Source: Acanthochromis polyacanthus (Eukaryota; Chordata; Actinopteri; Pomacentridae). Taken from it: DNA of 64,000 nt. The first letter of the stretch is position 1; the number at the start of each line of letters is the position of its first letter. Below the pieces are notes generated by a model that did no database searches, was not told the DNA's origin, and worked only from the letters and a program-made list of their open reading frames with translations. The stretch lies in assembly GCF_021347895.1 (NCBI RefSeq), contig NC_067122.1, forward strand, positions 40,172,082 through 40,236,081. Reading direction: 5' to 3'. Below are positions 40,796 through 50,589 of the stretch, piece after piece. Position numbers and translations under genes: made by a program.

Positions 40796-40899
40796 CCATC
40801 CATCCATTCTCTATAGACCGCTTTATCCTCACTAGGGTTGCGGGGGGTGCTGGAGCCTATCCCAGGTGACTCGGGTGAAGGCAGGGGGCACCCTGACAG
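40796..40899 (-). repeat. SINE 3' fragment, 104 bp, with long target duplication
   Basis: Only the tail-proximal body is present (CCATCCATCCATTC to CACCCTGACAG). A 17-bp duplication beginning GTCTGATTC flanks it (40779-40795 and 40900-40916, one mismatch), so this is a 5'-truncated insertion rather than later deletion. Confidence 0.9.
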
Positions 40900-40916
40900 G
40901 TCTGATTCTGGAGAAT

Positions 40917-42319
40917 GATTGTTGATATTTAGACAGCTAGCACGTGTCAGATTTTTCATTCCCATGCCAAACATTCCATGCACATTGATATGTATTGTGC
41001 CATGACCTCCCTTAGTAACACGACCTTAAGCAGTTGATAATTTTTGAGGGGGAAAAAAATGACCCAGTAGTTCACAAAGTCACAAGCAACAGTCTGGAAA
41101 GCAGAAGTTTCTATGGCGATATGAGCTGGGAACTTTAGCCTGTGGCATTCCTGACCGACGAGGGTAAAGAGCTAAACCACAATCTGCAACTGATGTACTG
41201 TCGTTTCTGTTCCCCAGTGAAAGGATCTGGTGTTTAATGGAGAGAAACAAACTAGAATAGCAATAACATTAATGCAGTGTGTAGCAGTAAATTAAACCTT
41301 TAGATCTATTTCATTGGATCATTAGGTGTTAAATTAAAGGGTTTGGTTTACCTTCCTCCAAACCCCTTAATAACACCTTTATTAGACAATTTGGGATGAT
41401 ATAATTCGTAATTTGGACTTATAAGAGCTTTTCAAGGTGCTTTAAGGGGTTTGAGTTGTCAAATTGGTAGATAAATTAATTCGTCTCTGCTTGCTGGGTT
41501 TGGTGTGGTATTATTTGGTCATTTGTGGGGCAAAATCAGGACTAATTCATGTTTTAAGGGATCACTGTGCTGCAGGTGTAATTAATTCAGCACCAATATT
41601 CAGTCATCACAATGGATGACTGATGTTTATTCTTTATTGAGTCAAATATCTTCCACTATTGTGAGAGGATTGAAGTTTATCTTTGTGCCTCTTTAACTAA
41701 ATGTCATTATTTAAAATGAAGTTGTCATGAAGCATAACGATCACCTGCTTTTATCAAGATGACATTCTTGTGTCACCATGCTTCTCTGTTAGAGAAATAC
41801 ACACAAACAGGCACGTACATACCCACACACACACACGATACACATTAAGAGTTGATGTCCAATGGCATGAATAAACACTGTACTTTCTCAGCAGATTCCA
41901 CCCTTCATTATTGAAAACTCACATATAACCAGCCAAGTGTGTGCATGAATTAAAGGTATTGAATACAGTAAATGTGGCTGTGGAGGTAAAGGGCCCTTTT
42001 AAAGGAAAGTAAGAATCCCTTTAACAAAATTACTGTTGGCTTGTTCTCTTTATGCGGATGAAGTGACCCACTGTTTTCAGTTTATATGTATGCACCACTT
42101 ACATTGTGATAGCATTCATTAGTCGTTGCATTTCAGGCTTTAGGTCTTTATTTGCCTTCTTCTGCTGGCTCAGCTCTGATGAAAGGTTGTGTCTCGCTTT
42201 GAATGGAACATGAAACCATGTGCAAAACTGTAATGCAAAACCAATATCTTTTTCATGGTATGGTAATGTCCCACCATACATAGCATTGCTTTGGTGTTTA
42301 ATGAATCCATGTTATCTAG
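40917..42319. other. No gene recognised
   Basis: AT-rich; the 60-codon frame at 42099-42281 is unsupported. Confidence 0.55.
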
Positions 42320-42364
42320 AATATATATATATATATACATATATATATGTGTGTGTGTGTGTGT
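42320..42364. repeat. (AT)n(GT)n microsatellite
   Basis: An AT run interrupted by ACAT, then GT units. With the GT array at 42643 it brackets the MITE at 42376-42630. Confidence 0.9.
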
Positions 42365-42375
42365 ACTTGTTTCTG

Positions 42376-42630
42376 CTATACCGGTGGGGACTTTGACCTG
42401 ACTATTCGCTATAAAGGTGGGGACTTGTCTTACGGTGGGGACCTAAAATGAGGTCCCCACGGGTGGCAACACCGTTTTCTTGGCCATATTGTTGTTAATA
42501 AAAACTGTAAAAGTGCAAAAACGTTTGTTTAGGGTTAGGCATTGATTTGGTGATGGTTAAGGTTAGGGTTAGGGTAAGGGTTAGGAGTTAGATATGAATG
42601 GGAGTCAATGGTAAGTCCCCACCGGTATAG
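42376..42630. mobile_element. MITE with CTATACCGGTGGGGACT ends, 255 bp
   Basis: 17-bp inverted ends lie at 42376-42392 and 42614-42630. Weaker inverted similarity (CTTGTTT / AAACAAAC) extends outward by about 10 bp. The interior has a perfect 10-bp-arm hairpin GTGGGGACCT-aaaatg-AGGTCCCCAC (42435-42460) and a telomere-like tract GGTTAGGGTTAGGGT (~42561-42575). No reading frame and no certain target duplication. Confidence 0.78.
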
Positions 42631-42638
42631 AAAAACAA

Positions 42639-42642
<4 letters not shown>

Positions 42643-42706
<64 letters not shown>
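42643..42706. repeat. (GT)n microsatellite
   Basis: About 32 GT units, immediately beyond the MITE. Confidence 0.97.
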
Positions 42707-42709
<3 letters not shown>

Positions 42710-42797
42710 ACTAGTATATCACTGGAGTAAAAAATACGATTGCAGGAAGAAAAGCTTGAAGGATATTTGCATTAACATTTTTTAGATGAAGTATTAA

Positions 42798-44141
42798 GGT
42801 TTGGGCAATTTCCGCCCGAAATTTCTACTGAGATTTACAGAAAGTAAATTGAATGCTGTTCTTGAACTGTTTGGAGTACATGCATGGTTGGGGTCTCATT
42901 TGAAAGCTGACAACCTGAATTTTCACCCAGTGCAGTCAGAATTACTCTAGGTGCTACTGGCACAGAGTATTTCATGTTGGCACACACTGAATTAGGATGA
43001 ATTTTTTTCTCGCCTACATTTTTTCCCTAATAAAACACCTGAAAATCAGTGTGGCAGCACTGTAAGAGCTTGAAAACACAATATTGCAAAAGCCTGGGGT
43101 CTTACATAGTTCAGGTCAAAAATTTCAGAGCAATACTACAAGAAATGAGTGTTTCACACATGTATTTGTACTGATATGCTCCGCCCCTGTCAATGTTGGA
43201 TACACTCTTTATACACTGTGCACACTCTTTACAGAATGGTATAAATTCATTTTCACTTCATTTTCACTTCATTTTCATTCCAAAAACTCATAAAGAACTC
43301 AAAAAATCACTTCAGATAGGCTTCAGTGTCGATCACACAAACAGATTGAGAGGAATACAGAGAAACAGCAGGTGGAGCCCGGAGCTCACAAATGAAATAT
43401 CATATAAAGCCGCTGGCAGAGGCGGGATTTATATTCAAGCCATTCAGCAAGCTCATTGGCTACCAGGCCTGTCAATCTAACGCTTCCTCCGGCGTGATTT
43501 GCTGAGAAACAAGTCAATCAAGTGATGTAATCGATATCTGTCAGACTCGGCCATGGTTGGCTATATCGCTGAAGTAGGCGGAAACGAGTCACCTGATTGG
43601 TTGAAGTCCGGTTTGAAACGGAGGAGAAGTCTCCAGTATCCATTTTGAATCGCGAACAAAGGGAATACGACCGTGTATGATAAAGTTATAATAGAAAGAT
43701 GCAGTGAATATGAAACGCACAGCGCCACCACGCGCCGCGTGCACGCGCACGGAGCCGATCGTTTTCTGGATTTTTTACCTATTTCGAGACATGTTTTGGC
43801 CAAAGTATTATACTGGATTGTTTCCTCTGGATGGCTAAGCTTGGGTTCTGGCCAGTTTTTGTGGATTATCTTCTTTTATGACCAGAAACGAGCGTCCAAA
43901 CTGCGTCGACAGGTGAGCTGTGCACGTTTACATGACTTGTTGTTTGTTGGATAAATGTGTTTATATTACCCGCTGTGGTAATCACATCTGAAAGTGGTTT
44001 ATACCGGCGGATTCATGAGAATCTCAGCTTTCTATGTGTGTATAGTGTTTGTATAATCGTGTTTGCAGTGTCCTTCTATTTTAAAAAAAGCGTATACCGA
44101 TAAAAAAACGGCCCGCCTGCGGGCCGGCGTACTTTAACGGG
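42798..44141 (-). mobile_element. TTAA-site (piggyBac-like) element, 1.3 kb, no transposase
   Basis: The end at 44141, read inward on the minus strand, is TTAA (44142-44145) then CCCGTTAAAGTACGCCGGCC with a subterminal palindrome GGCCCGCCTGCGGGCC. CCC next to TTAA is the piggyBac pattern. The other end is less certain: TTAA at 42794-42797 followed by GGTTTGGGC does not mirror it. The ~43.4-43.95 kb interior is GC-richer with several CpG sites and could be an old promoter region; the 80-codon minus frame at 43561-43803 has no transposase motif. Modules recur at 57.9-58.4 kb. Confidence 0.65.
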
Positions 44142-44193
44142 TTAAAAGCCTTTGAACAAGACCCATCTTGACAAACTGTGCAACTTACATTAA

Positions 44194-45095
44194 CCCTCAA
44201 GTGACAGAGTGGGGTCATTTATGACCCCAGCCATATAATTATATTTGCCATTTATTCAAAAAATGTTTCCTACCATGAATTTGTCAATCTACTTGTCCTA
44301 CAGCCACTCATAGTTTTTTTGTAGAGATTGGCCAACTGGTGTGACAAGGATAATGGAAACTTGTCTGGAAAGATGTATAGGTTTTTCACTATTGTAGGCT
44401 TTGGTTTTATTTATTTATTTCTACCTCTAATCACTATATTTCAGTGTTTTGCAGTGCACTATGGCTGGCAGACCTACATTTTTAACCACAGCTGCCCTGG
44501 GGCAGACTGACTGGCTGCCAATCCACGCCTACAACCCCTCCAACCACCACCAACATTACACCAGTGTAAGCGGCAGCACTGGAGACAAGGTGGGTAAAGT
44601 GTCTCAAGAACATAACAGCACATGACTAGGACAGAGTGGGAATCGAACTGCCAACCCTTCAATCATTGGATGAACCGCTCTACCACCTGAGCCACAGCCA
44701 CCCCTAATCTAAATACTTCTCTGCATGTTACATTGCACACATAAAGACAAAATTTTAAGATTTTGTTTTTATGTACTTTTGATTTGCTACTGAGGAAACA
44801 AAAGGAAAAAAGTTTTAAAAGAAATGGCAGACAAAGCGTGTCTAAATAAATGTTATTGCGTTCTTGTCATATTGTTCATATGGTTTTACTTTAGCTCTGA
44901 GCCAAAAATGATTAAAATCCATGAGTAATTTCAGAAGGATATTTTAGAATATTCATCTTAAAATGCAGTAGAGTGGAATAGGTAAGAAAGCACAAGAGGC
45001 ACTAAAGTAGACATATTCCTGTGTAAAATATAGTGGGGTCATAAATGACCCCAGTAGGTCATTTTAGTCGCTAAAGTAGCTTGGTCGCTTGAGAG
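44194..45095. mobile_element. TTAA-site (piggyBac-like) element with CCCTCAAGTGAC end
   Basis: Left end: TTAA (44190-44193) then CCCTCAAGTGACAGAGTGGG and GTCATTTATGACCCC. Right end, reversed: CTCTCAAGCGACCAAG and, further in, the same TGGGGTCATTTATGACCCC palindrome; the right TTAA has become TTAG (45096-45099). A SINE sits inside (44472-44705). No transposase frame survives. Confidence 0.72.
44472..44705 (-). repeat. Second SINE family, minus orientation, nested
   Basis: On the minus strand the head reads GGTGGCTGTGGCTCAGGTGG (A-box-like GGCTCAGGTGG) with CAGTTCGATTCCC (B-box) ~45 bp later, then a body ending near CTGCCCCAGGGCAGCTGTGG. It is a different family from the GGAT-tailed SINE. It lies inside the TTAA element at 44194-45095 and is therefore younger than it. 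Confidence 0.82.
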
Positions 45096-45099
45096 TTAG

Positions 45100-47119
45100 A
45101 CAATGAACAGCAAGATTCATTGCACTTAGCTGTAACTGTACTGCATTATGTTTTGTTCAACCATATACATGCCTCTGAACTGAACAGTCCAAAGTTGCAG
45201 AAAGCTGATCGTCAAGTGAAGCAATTGGTTGTCCTTATTTTTTTTATGTGGAGGTTTTCAGTAGACTTTACAATACATTTATAAACACATTTTGGACATG
45301 TTGCCCACTCACAGTCTATATTTTGATTGATTGCCACTTCTTTTGACTGAGAACGTTTAGTTTTCCCTGTATGTCAAACTGATTGACAAAGCTTTTCATG
45401 AACAGACTGGTGATGCATGACAGCTAAACAGCGACATGCATTTACAACCTGTTATGACAAATTCCTGTTGAGCTTCAGAAAAGTCCGTCAGTGACGCTGA
45501 TGTGCAGTTTGAATTGCATTAGATCTAATATACTGACACCGTTTTAGCTAAACTAGCAGCAGAATGGTGTTGGCAGCACCAGCAATGTCATTCCAACAGT
45601 TTAACATCTGGTCTACAATACTGAAAAGTTGGATGGATTGCTATGAAACCTGTTGGAAACTTTCACGTGTCTCAGTAGACAAACCCTAATGTCACCAAAC
45701 ATCCTACAAATGTATGCAATCACAAAGACAGTAATCAACTGTAAGCACTGTGCAATGAATGCATGAAAATGCATTCCTGTTGTAAAGCTAGCAAGTGCTA
45801 CTAACAATGGATGTGTAATTAAAACACAATTTCCAAATGAAATTTCTAAACATAGTAAAGTCACTGAGTAGCATTATGAAGAAGCCTTAATCTAACACAA
45901 TCTCTTTGAACTACAATACACACCTAAAGTATTTTTAAAAAAATAAAAAAAATCACATTCACTTAAATGTGGATGTAAAAGAACTAAATGATTATCTTTC
46001 AGAAATGGATGCATTTGTATTATCCACAATATTTTGGCTGTCTTTGTAATATAACTTGGGCACATTTTAATTTGTGCATAAAAATCTAAGAAATCAAAGA
46101 ATCACGATGTTGAAATTCCCTTTATGTATTGAACAAATGCGGTGGAAACAGATTTGGTGCATAAATCATGACATAAAAAAAGACTTGAATGTCCACCAAA
46201 GTGCAACAGATGTGATGAGGAAACTGTAACCTTCTTCAAAATAAATACATGAAGCCAACATACATAACATACTTCTCTCATTTTATTAACATCACTCTTG
46301 CTCTTCTGATTATGTCATCTTGTTATACATATTTTGCCAATGATTTTAAGATGCCCAGCTGGAGAATCAGTGCTACCAACTGTTCAACAAACACCTACCA
46401 TAATGGTAGTGGATTGGAAATGTGTCAATTATTTTTTCCCCAATCCTGCTAAAATTTCCACAATGTCTGGATGGACACCTGTGCTGCACTAGCTCATCTC
46501 AGTGGTTAGTGGAAGCAGCAGAATTTCAATATGACTTCAAGCACATAGGGGTTTGTACGGGATCATAGCTCAAACCTAAAGCAGGACTAAATCTTTGTCA
46601 AGTTTGTAAATAGCTTTCTGACTCCTTGATTCACAGAAGACTGCAATGAGCATGTCCTTAGGATGATCCAGGTGCAGCACCTCAGTGAATTCTGGTGTTG
46701 ACTCAGCCTTTACAGAGTGATGGAAACAGCCTTTCTGAATAAGTTCTGACACTGCAAATATTTAACTCACACAACTGTCTGGCTGTTTACTGCTTCTGCT
46801 TGTCTTCCTCTAGACAGCATGAAATGAAGCATGTCCAATATTAGCTGACTTGTAACAATAACTACAACTTTCCTGAAAACTTTTTTTCATATTAGCTTGT
46901 CATTTTTTCTCATAGATGACCAATGGTTTTTACCAGTTGGCAAATATCTGGCTTTAATCCCAACCTCTTCTGCTTTGTGTAAAGTAGAATATAGTGCCAA
47001 CACACAGTTTAGTTTATTCATGTCAAAGCTGCGAAAGGAAATAAATTGAGTTCATGCTTTCTTTTTGATTCCACTGACAAAAGTGAAGCTAATGTTACTC
47101 ATATCACCTGTCTGTGAAT
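45100..47119. other. No gene recognised
   Basis: Two kilobases of AT-rich sequence without repeat ends or convincing frames. Confidence 0.55.
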
Positions 47120-47123
47120 TTAA

Positions 47124-47435
47124 TCCTTTGATGCTGATCGTTGCAAATTTGCATCATACCACTTTCATTCAGACTGCAGCCGATAGTGTATCCATTCCCC
47201 CAAAACTGATTTGTGCATATTCAGTACATATCTTGGAACTTTTTTGTAAGCACTGGTTTCTTGGAGGACGGGTTGGAGTGGGACCTAAATTATTATATAT
47301 CTGTGATTATTATTATTTATCCGTTCTATGTGTAATAGGCAATTTAACAATCTCCACTTAATTTAGCATCAGCTGGAAAGCAAAAACACATTTTTTTTAT
47401 TTATATAATTGTAAATAAATTCAGGCATCAAGGGG
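47124..47435. mobile_element. Non-autonomous TTAA-site element, 312 bp
   Basis: TTAA (47120-47123) then TCCTTTGATGCTGATC; the right end CAGGCATCAAGGGG then TTAA (47436-47439). The termini are inverted copies of (T/C)CCTTTGATGC with small differences. No reading frame of its own. Confidence 0.7.
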
Positions 47436-47440
47436 TTAAT

Positions 47441-47552
47441 GCCATCCATCCATTCTCTATATACCGCTTTATCCTCACTAGGGTCGCAGGGGGTGCTGGA
47501 GTCTATCCCAGCTGACTCGGGCAAAGGCAGGGGACACCCTGGACAGGTCGCC
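47441..47552 (-). repeat. SINE 3' fragment, minus orientation
   Basis: CCATCCATCCATTCTC through GGGGACACCCTGGACAGGTC and GCCAG, then unrelated sequence. It abuts the TTAA element at 47436-47439. 5' truncated like the 40.8-kb copy but without a clear duplication. Confidence 0.85.
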
Positions 47553-47933
47553 AGCTCCCTAGAAACCCTGCTAATACTAAGAACTGTTCTTCCCTTTAGT
47601 CTTGGACCTCCACCTGCCTGCCACCATTATCCTGGATCATCCATCTGCATTCTGTTGTCTCTGCCACCCGGATCTCCACACAACCACAGCCCTTCCAGCT
47701 GCAGCACCTGTCCAGCTCTCATCTCCATTCCAACCACTCACCACCTCCGCCTGTCTTCCCAGCTCCACTCCCCCCCAGTTACTCTAAGTTCCCTGCTCAA
47801 TCTACTGTGTAGTTGTTATTATGTGCAATATTTATTATCTTGTTCTTGCACTTTCGTGACTTTTGCACTCCTCTGTTTTTTGTTTCTAAGAGCCCTGTAA
47901 TGTTAAATTTCTCCTTTGTGAGATTAATAAAGT
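47553..47933 (+). other. Possible LINE 3' untranslated region
   Basis: The segment ends TGAGATTAATAAAGTCTATC directly before (TTATC)n, the form of a LINE 3' terminus with a tandem tail. No reverse-transcriptase similarity remains; the 153-codon frame at 47439-47900 is partly SINE and otherwise proline/serine-rich. Confidence 0.4.
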
Positions 47934-47964
<31 letters not shown>

Positions 47965-47970
47965 TATCTT
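47934..47970. repeat. (TTATC)n pentanucleotide repeat
   Basis: About seven units of ATCTT. Confidence 0.95.
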
Positions 47971-47999
47971 AATCTTCATACACAGTTCAGTTTAGCTGT

Positions 48000-48484
48000 T
48001 TTGTTTTGTTGTAGCTGTTTAGGCATCTGAAGGTCACATTTTATTTCTCCTAGGATTTAGCCTAGTGTCTGTAGCCATTGTCGTCATCTGTTGCCTCGGG
48101 CTTTCTGTATAGTTGTACATAGTTATAGTGTATTCTTGTTTATTACAGTTAAGCCATTTTGGCATCCAGTCTGACTAGCAGCTATTGTGTAGCTCTGTTT
48201 AGCTCTTCTGCCCTTGTGTTACTTGGTTCAGGTTAGTTGCAAATTTGTCTCTTTCTGGCGGTAGTCTGGTTTACCCCTAGAGGAGCCACTACCCTTTGAC
48301 AGTTCTGTTCTCAGTTCAGTACAGCCTGAATAGTGTGTATTCTTGTAAATAACCATTGAAAATTGCATCTGTCTGCCATGTCCTTTTTGCCTGCACGTGA
48401 GTCTTTGCATCAGCACTGCAACAAGCAACAAGAGCTTGGGTGTTCGGTCCCAACTGTGATCCAGAAGAGGTATCACACATGACA
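48000..48484 (+). mobile_element. Possible degraded LTR fragment
   Basis: CTTGTAAATAACCATTGAAA near 48342 followed by CATCTGTCTGCCATG and ending CACACATGACA resembles the 3' portion (poly(A) signal, R-U5) of the solo LTR at 24389-24972. The 5' end and a target duplication are not found. Confidence 0.3.
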
Positions 48485-49416
48485 CTTTGGTTCAGATCAA
48501 AGTGAAAACTTCAAAACTTTGGACCGAATGAGCTGGATGTGAAAGACACCTGAGTGACAGGAATAAGGGTGAGTGAAGACAGAGGGAGAAAAGGATGAAC
48601 ATGGAGGATATTACAGATTTTTTTTTCTCTGTTTGGGAGGGAGGGGGGTTCAGGATCTCAGGAGATAACAGACAGATAGACAGGGGTTAAATGAATGATG
48701 GAAGCACAGTAAAAAGGCTCGGAGTGAGAGATGGGTTGAAGGGAGCAGAGACGAATAAGATGACTGTTCTGCATGTAAATGAGTGAGGTGTCATATCAGC
48801 GCTCCAACAGGATATGAGTAGATGCTGTGGTGGCAGGGGACACGAGAAGGCAAGTTAGGTGGACTCACATCCTTCTCTGGGGCCTAATTCAGTGTCCAAG
48901 CCTCTGGCAGCTCTGGGTTTATGCTTATCACTGACGTTTATTTACTAGATGCTAACAGCTTGTTTTGCACCACTAAGACAGCATTTCTATTATTTGTGTC
49001 ATACTGTTGAAAATCATGAATTACAAAGAGCTTTATGACGGAGCTGAACATATGACCATATAATAAGCAATGCACAACTTAACAAGAAGAGAAACAGTTA
49101 AACATACTTGTACATGTTACTTTTTTTTGCCTTTTTGCCATTAAGCATTTTTAAAGAGTATTCTGCTGTTATAGTAAAGAACTGTTGGTCTCATGTTTGG
49201 ACAGTTTAACACTCATGCTTCTGACATATTTAACATACATGAGGAATAAAGATGGGATCCATGGAGACCCTTAGAATAAACTACTGCAAGAAACAAATAT
49301 CATAGCATTACATTAACTATTTTCTTGTCGAAATAATATTAGTATTGTACATAATGTCATATAAAAATACTTCAGTTATTTTAAGAAAGCTACAGTTCAT
49401 TTGCATATTTCAACAA
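48485..49416. other. No feature recognised
   Basis: It starts with a purine-rich stretch (48540-48760). No supported frame. Confidence 0.5.
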
Positions 49417-49791
49417 GTCCTCAAATTCATACGACCACATCGGTCGTATGTAACGTGCACCGGAATACGTCCCATGAGAGAATATTTACGTTAGCACCCC
49501 TACGGGGAAAAGGAACACATTACGGGATTTAATTCAAGAAACGGCTTTCCCCTGGCGAAACGGCTTTTTCCTCACTTTCCCAGCACGGGTTTAGGGTTAT
49601 AGTTAGGGTTAGGGTGAGGGAAAGGGATAGGGATAATGTTAGATAAAAGTTTGTTCATGGTGACATTTCACCTACGACACTGGAGTGTCGATATTTACTC
49701 ACCCGCCAGAGGTCGCATAGTCAAAACGTAACACTCGGTCGTAATACGGGCGTGTACAGACGACCTATGTGGTCGTTTTTGGTTTGAGGAC
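49417..49791. mobile_element. MITE with GTCCTCAAA ends and telomere-like interior, ~375 bp
   Basis: Left GTCCTCAAATTCATACGACC and, reversed, right GTCCTCAAACCAAAAACGAC are followed on both sides by CACATMGGTCGT. The interior is CpG-rich with several CGTAAC/CGGTCGTA motifs and a GTTAGGGTTAGGGTGAGGG tract near 49602. No reading frame; target duplication not clear. Confidence 0.7.
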
Positions 49792-50249
49792 AGGCTGGCA
49801 TATTTTCTATACATTTGATTTTGGAGTCATTTCTTTGTCAGTCATTTCAGGTAAACATGATCACTTGCTTTTGCTGCCTAAAACATGATCTCCAAACTAT
49901 ATTGTAGAGGCATATTCTAGATTTATTACAGTCAAACATTTCCAGTCTGAGAAAAAAGCAAACCTCTTCAATTTTTAAATCCTTGCATAACCATATCCCT
50001 CTGCAGCTCCGCTTATAACATGTTCTGATCTTGCTGACTGCATCCCAGTCACATGCATTACACTCAATTTTAGTGTTTTCTTGCTTAATAGACAATCAAC
50101 TTTTAATCTGACAATTATGAAACACATTATTGTGAAACTGTACATTGTCTCTTGACTTTGAAAATCACCTTCTTTTAGGGGGAGCATGACCTCACTAAAT
50201 TAATCCATCCATGAAAACTAAGGTGAAATTGGAAGCCCCATATGATGGT
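49792..50249. other. No feature recognised
   Basis: The overlapping minus frames at 49847-50187 have no domain. Confidence 0.5.
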
Positions 50250-50587
50250 ATTTTTGTAAGCCACTTGTTAACCACGCCCGACGGGTACGTCGGCGGGGTT
50301 ATTGCATTCGGTGCGGTATCTGGCTGGGTAAGTATGTATGTATGTATGTATGTGGCTATGTCCGGTCCGATATCTCTGCAACCGCTGAAGTCAGGATAAT
50401 CAAACTTGGCACTGAAGATCAGTCTAAGGTCCCCTGCTCAGTTGTGGAGTTACAGGTCAGCAGATCAAGTAGGGAGAGAGATACGTACGATGATCAAAAT
50501 TGATACATATTGCATCAGTTGTATAGGGAGGACAGGGTTTTCGCCAGCAGAGGGCGTGGTTCTACCCTCTACTGAGGGCTCATCTAG
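50250..50587 (+). mobile_element. Possible non-autonomous Helitron-like element (3' end)
   Basis: The right boundary reads CCCTC-TACT-GAGGG (50565-50578) then CTCAT then CTAG followed by T. A short hairpin a few bases before CTRR-T is the Helitron 3' terminus signature. Upstream lies a GC-rich block (CCACGCCCGACGGGTACGTC) and a (TATG)n run (~50332-50353). The 5' end is not identified; the start given here is arbitrary. No Rep/helicase frame. Confidence 0.42.
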
Positions 50588-50589
50588 TT

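Noticed and set aside
43561..43803. 80-codon minus frame in the TTAA element
   Set aside because: No DDE/D or zinc-finger pattern of piggyBac transposase; more likely untranslated CpG-rich element sequence.
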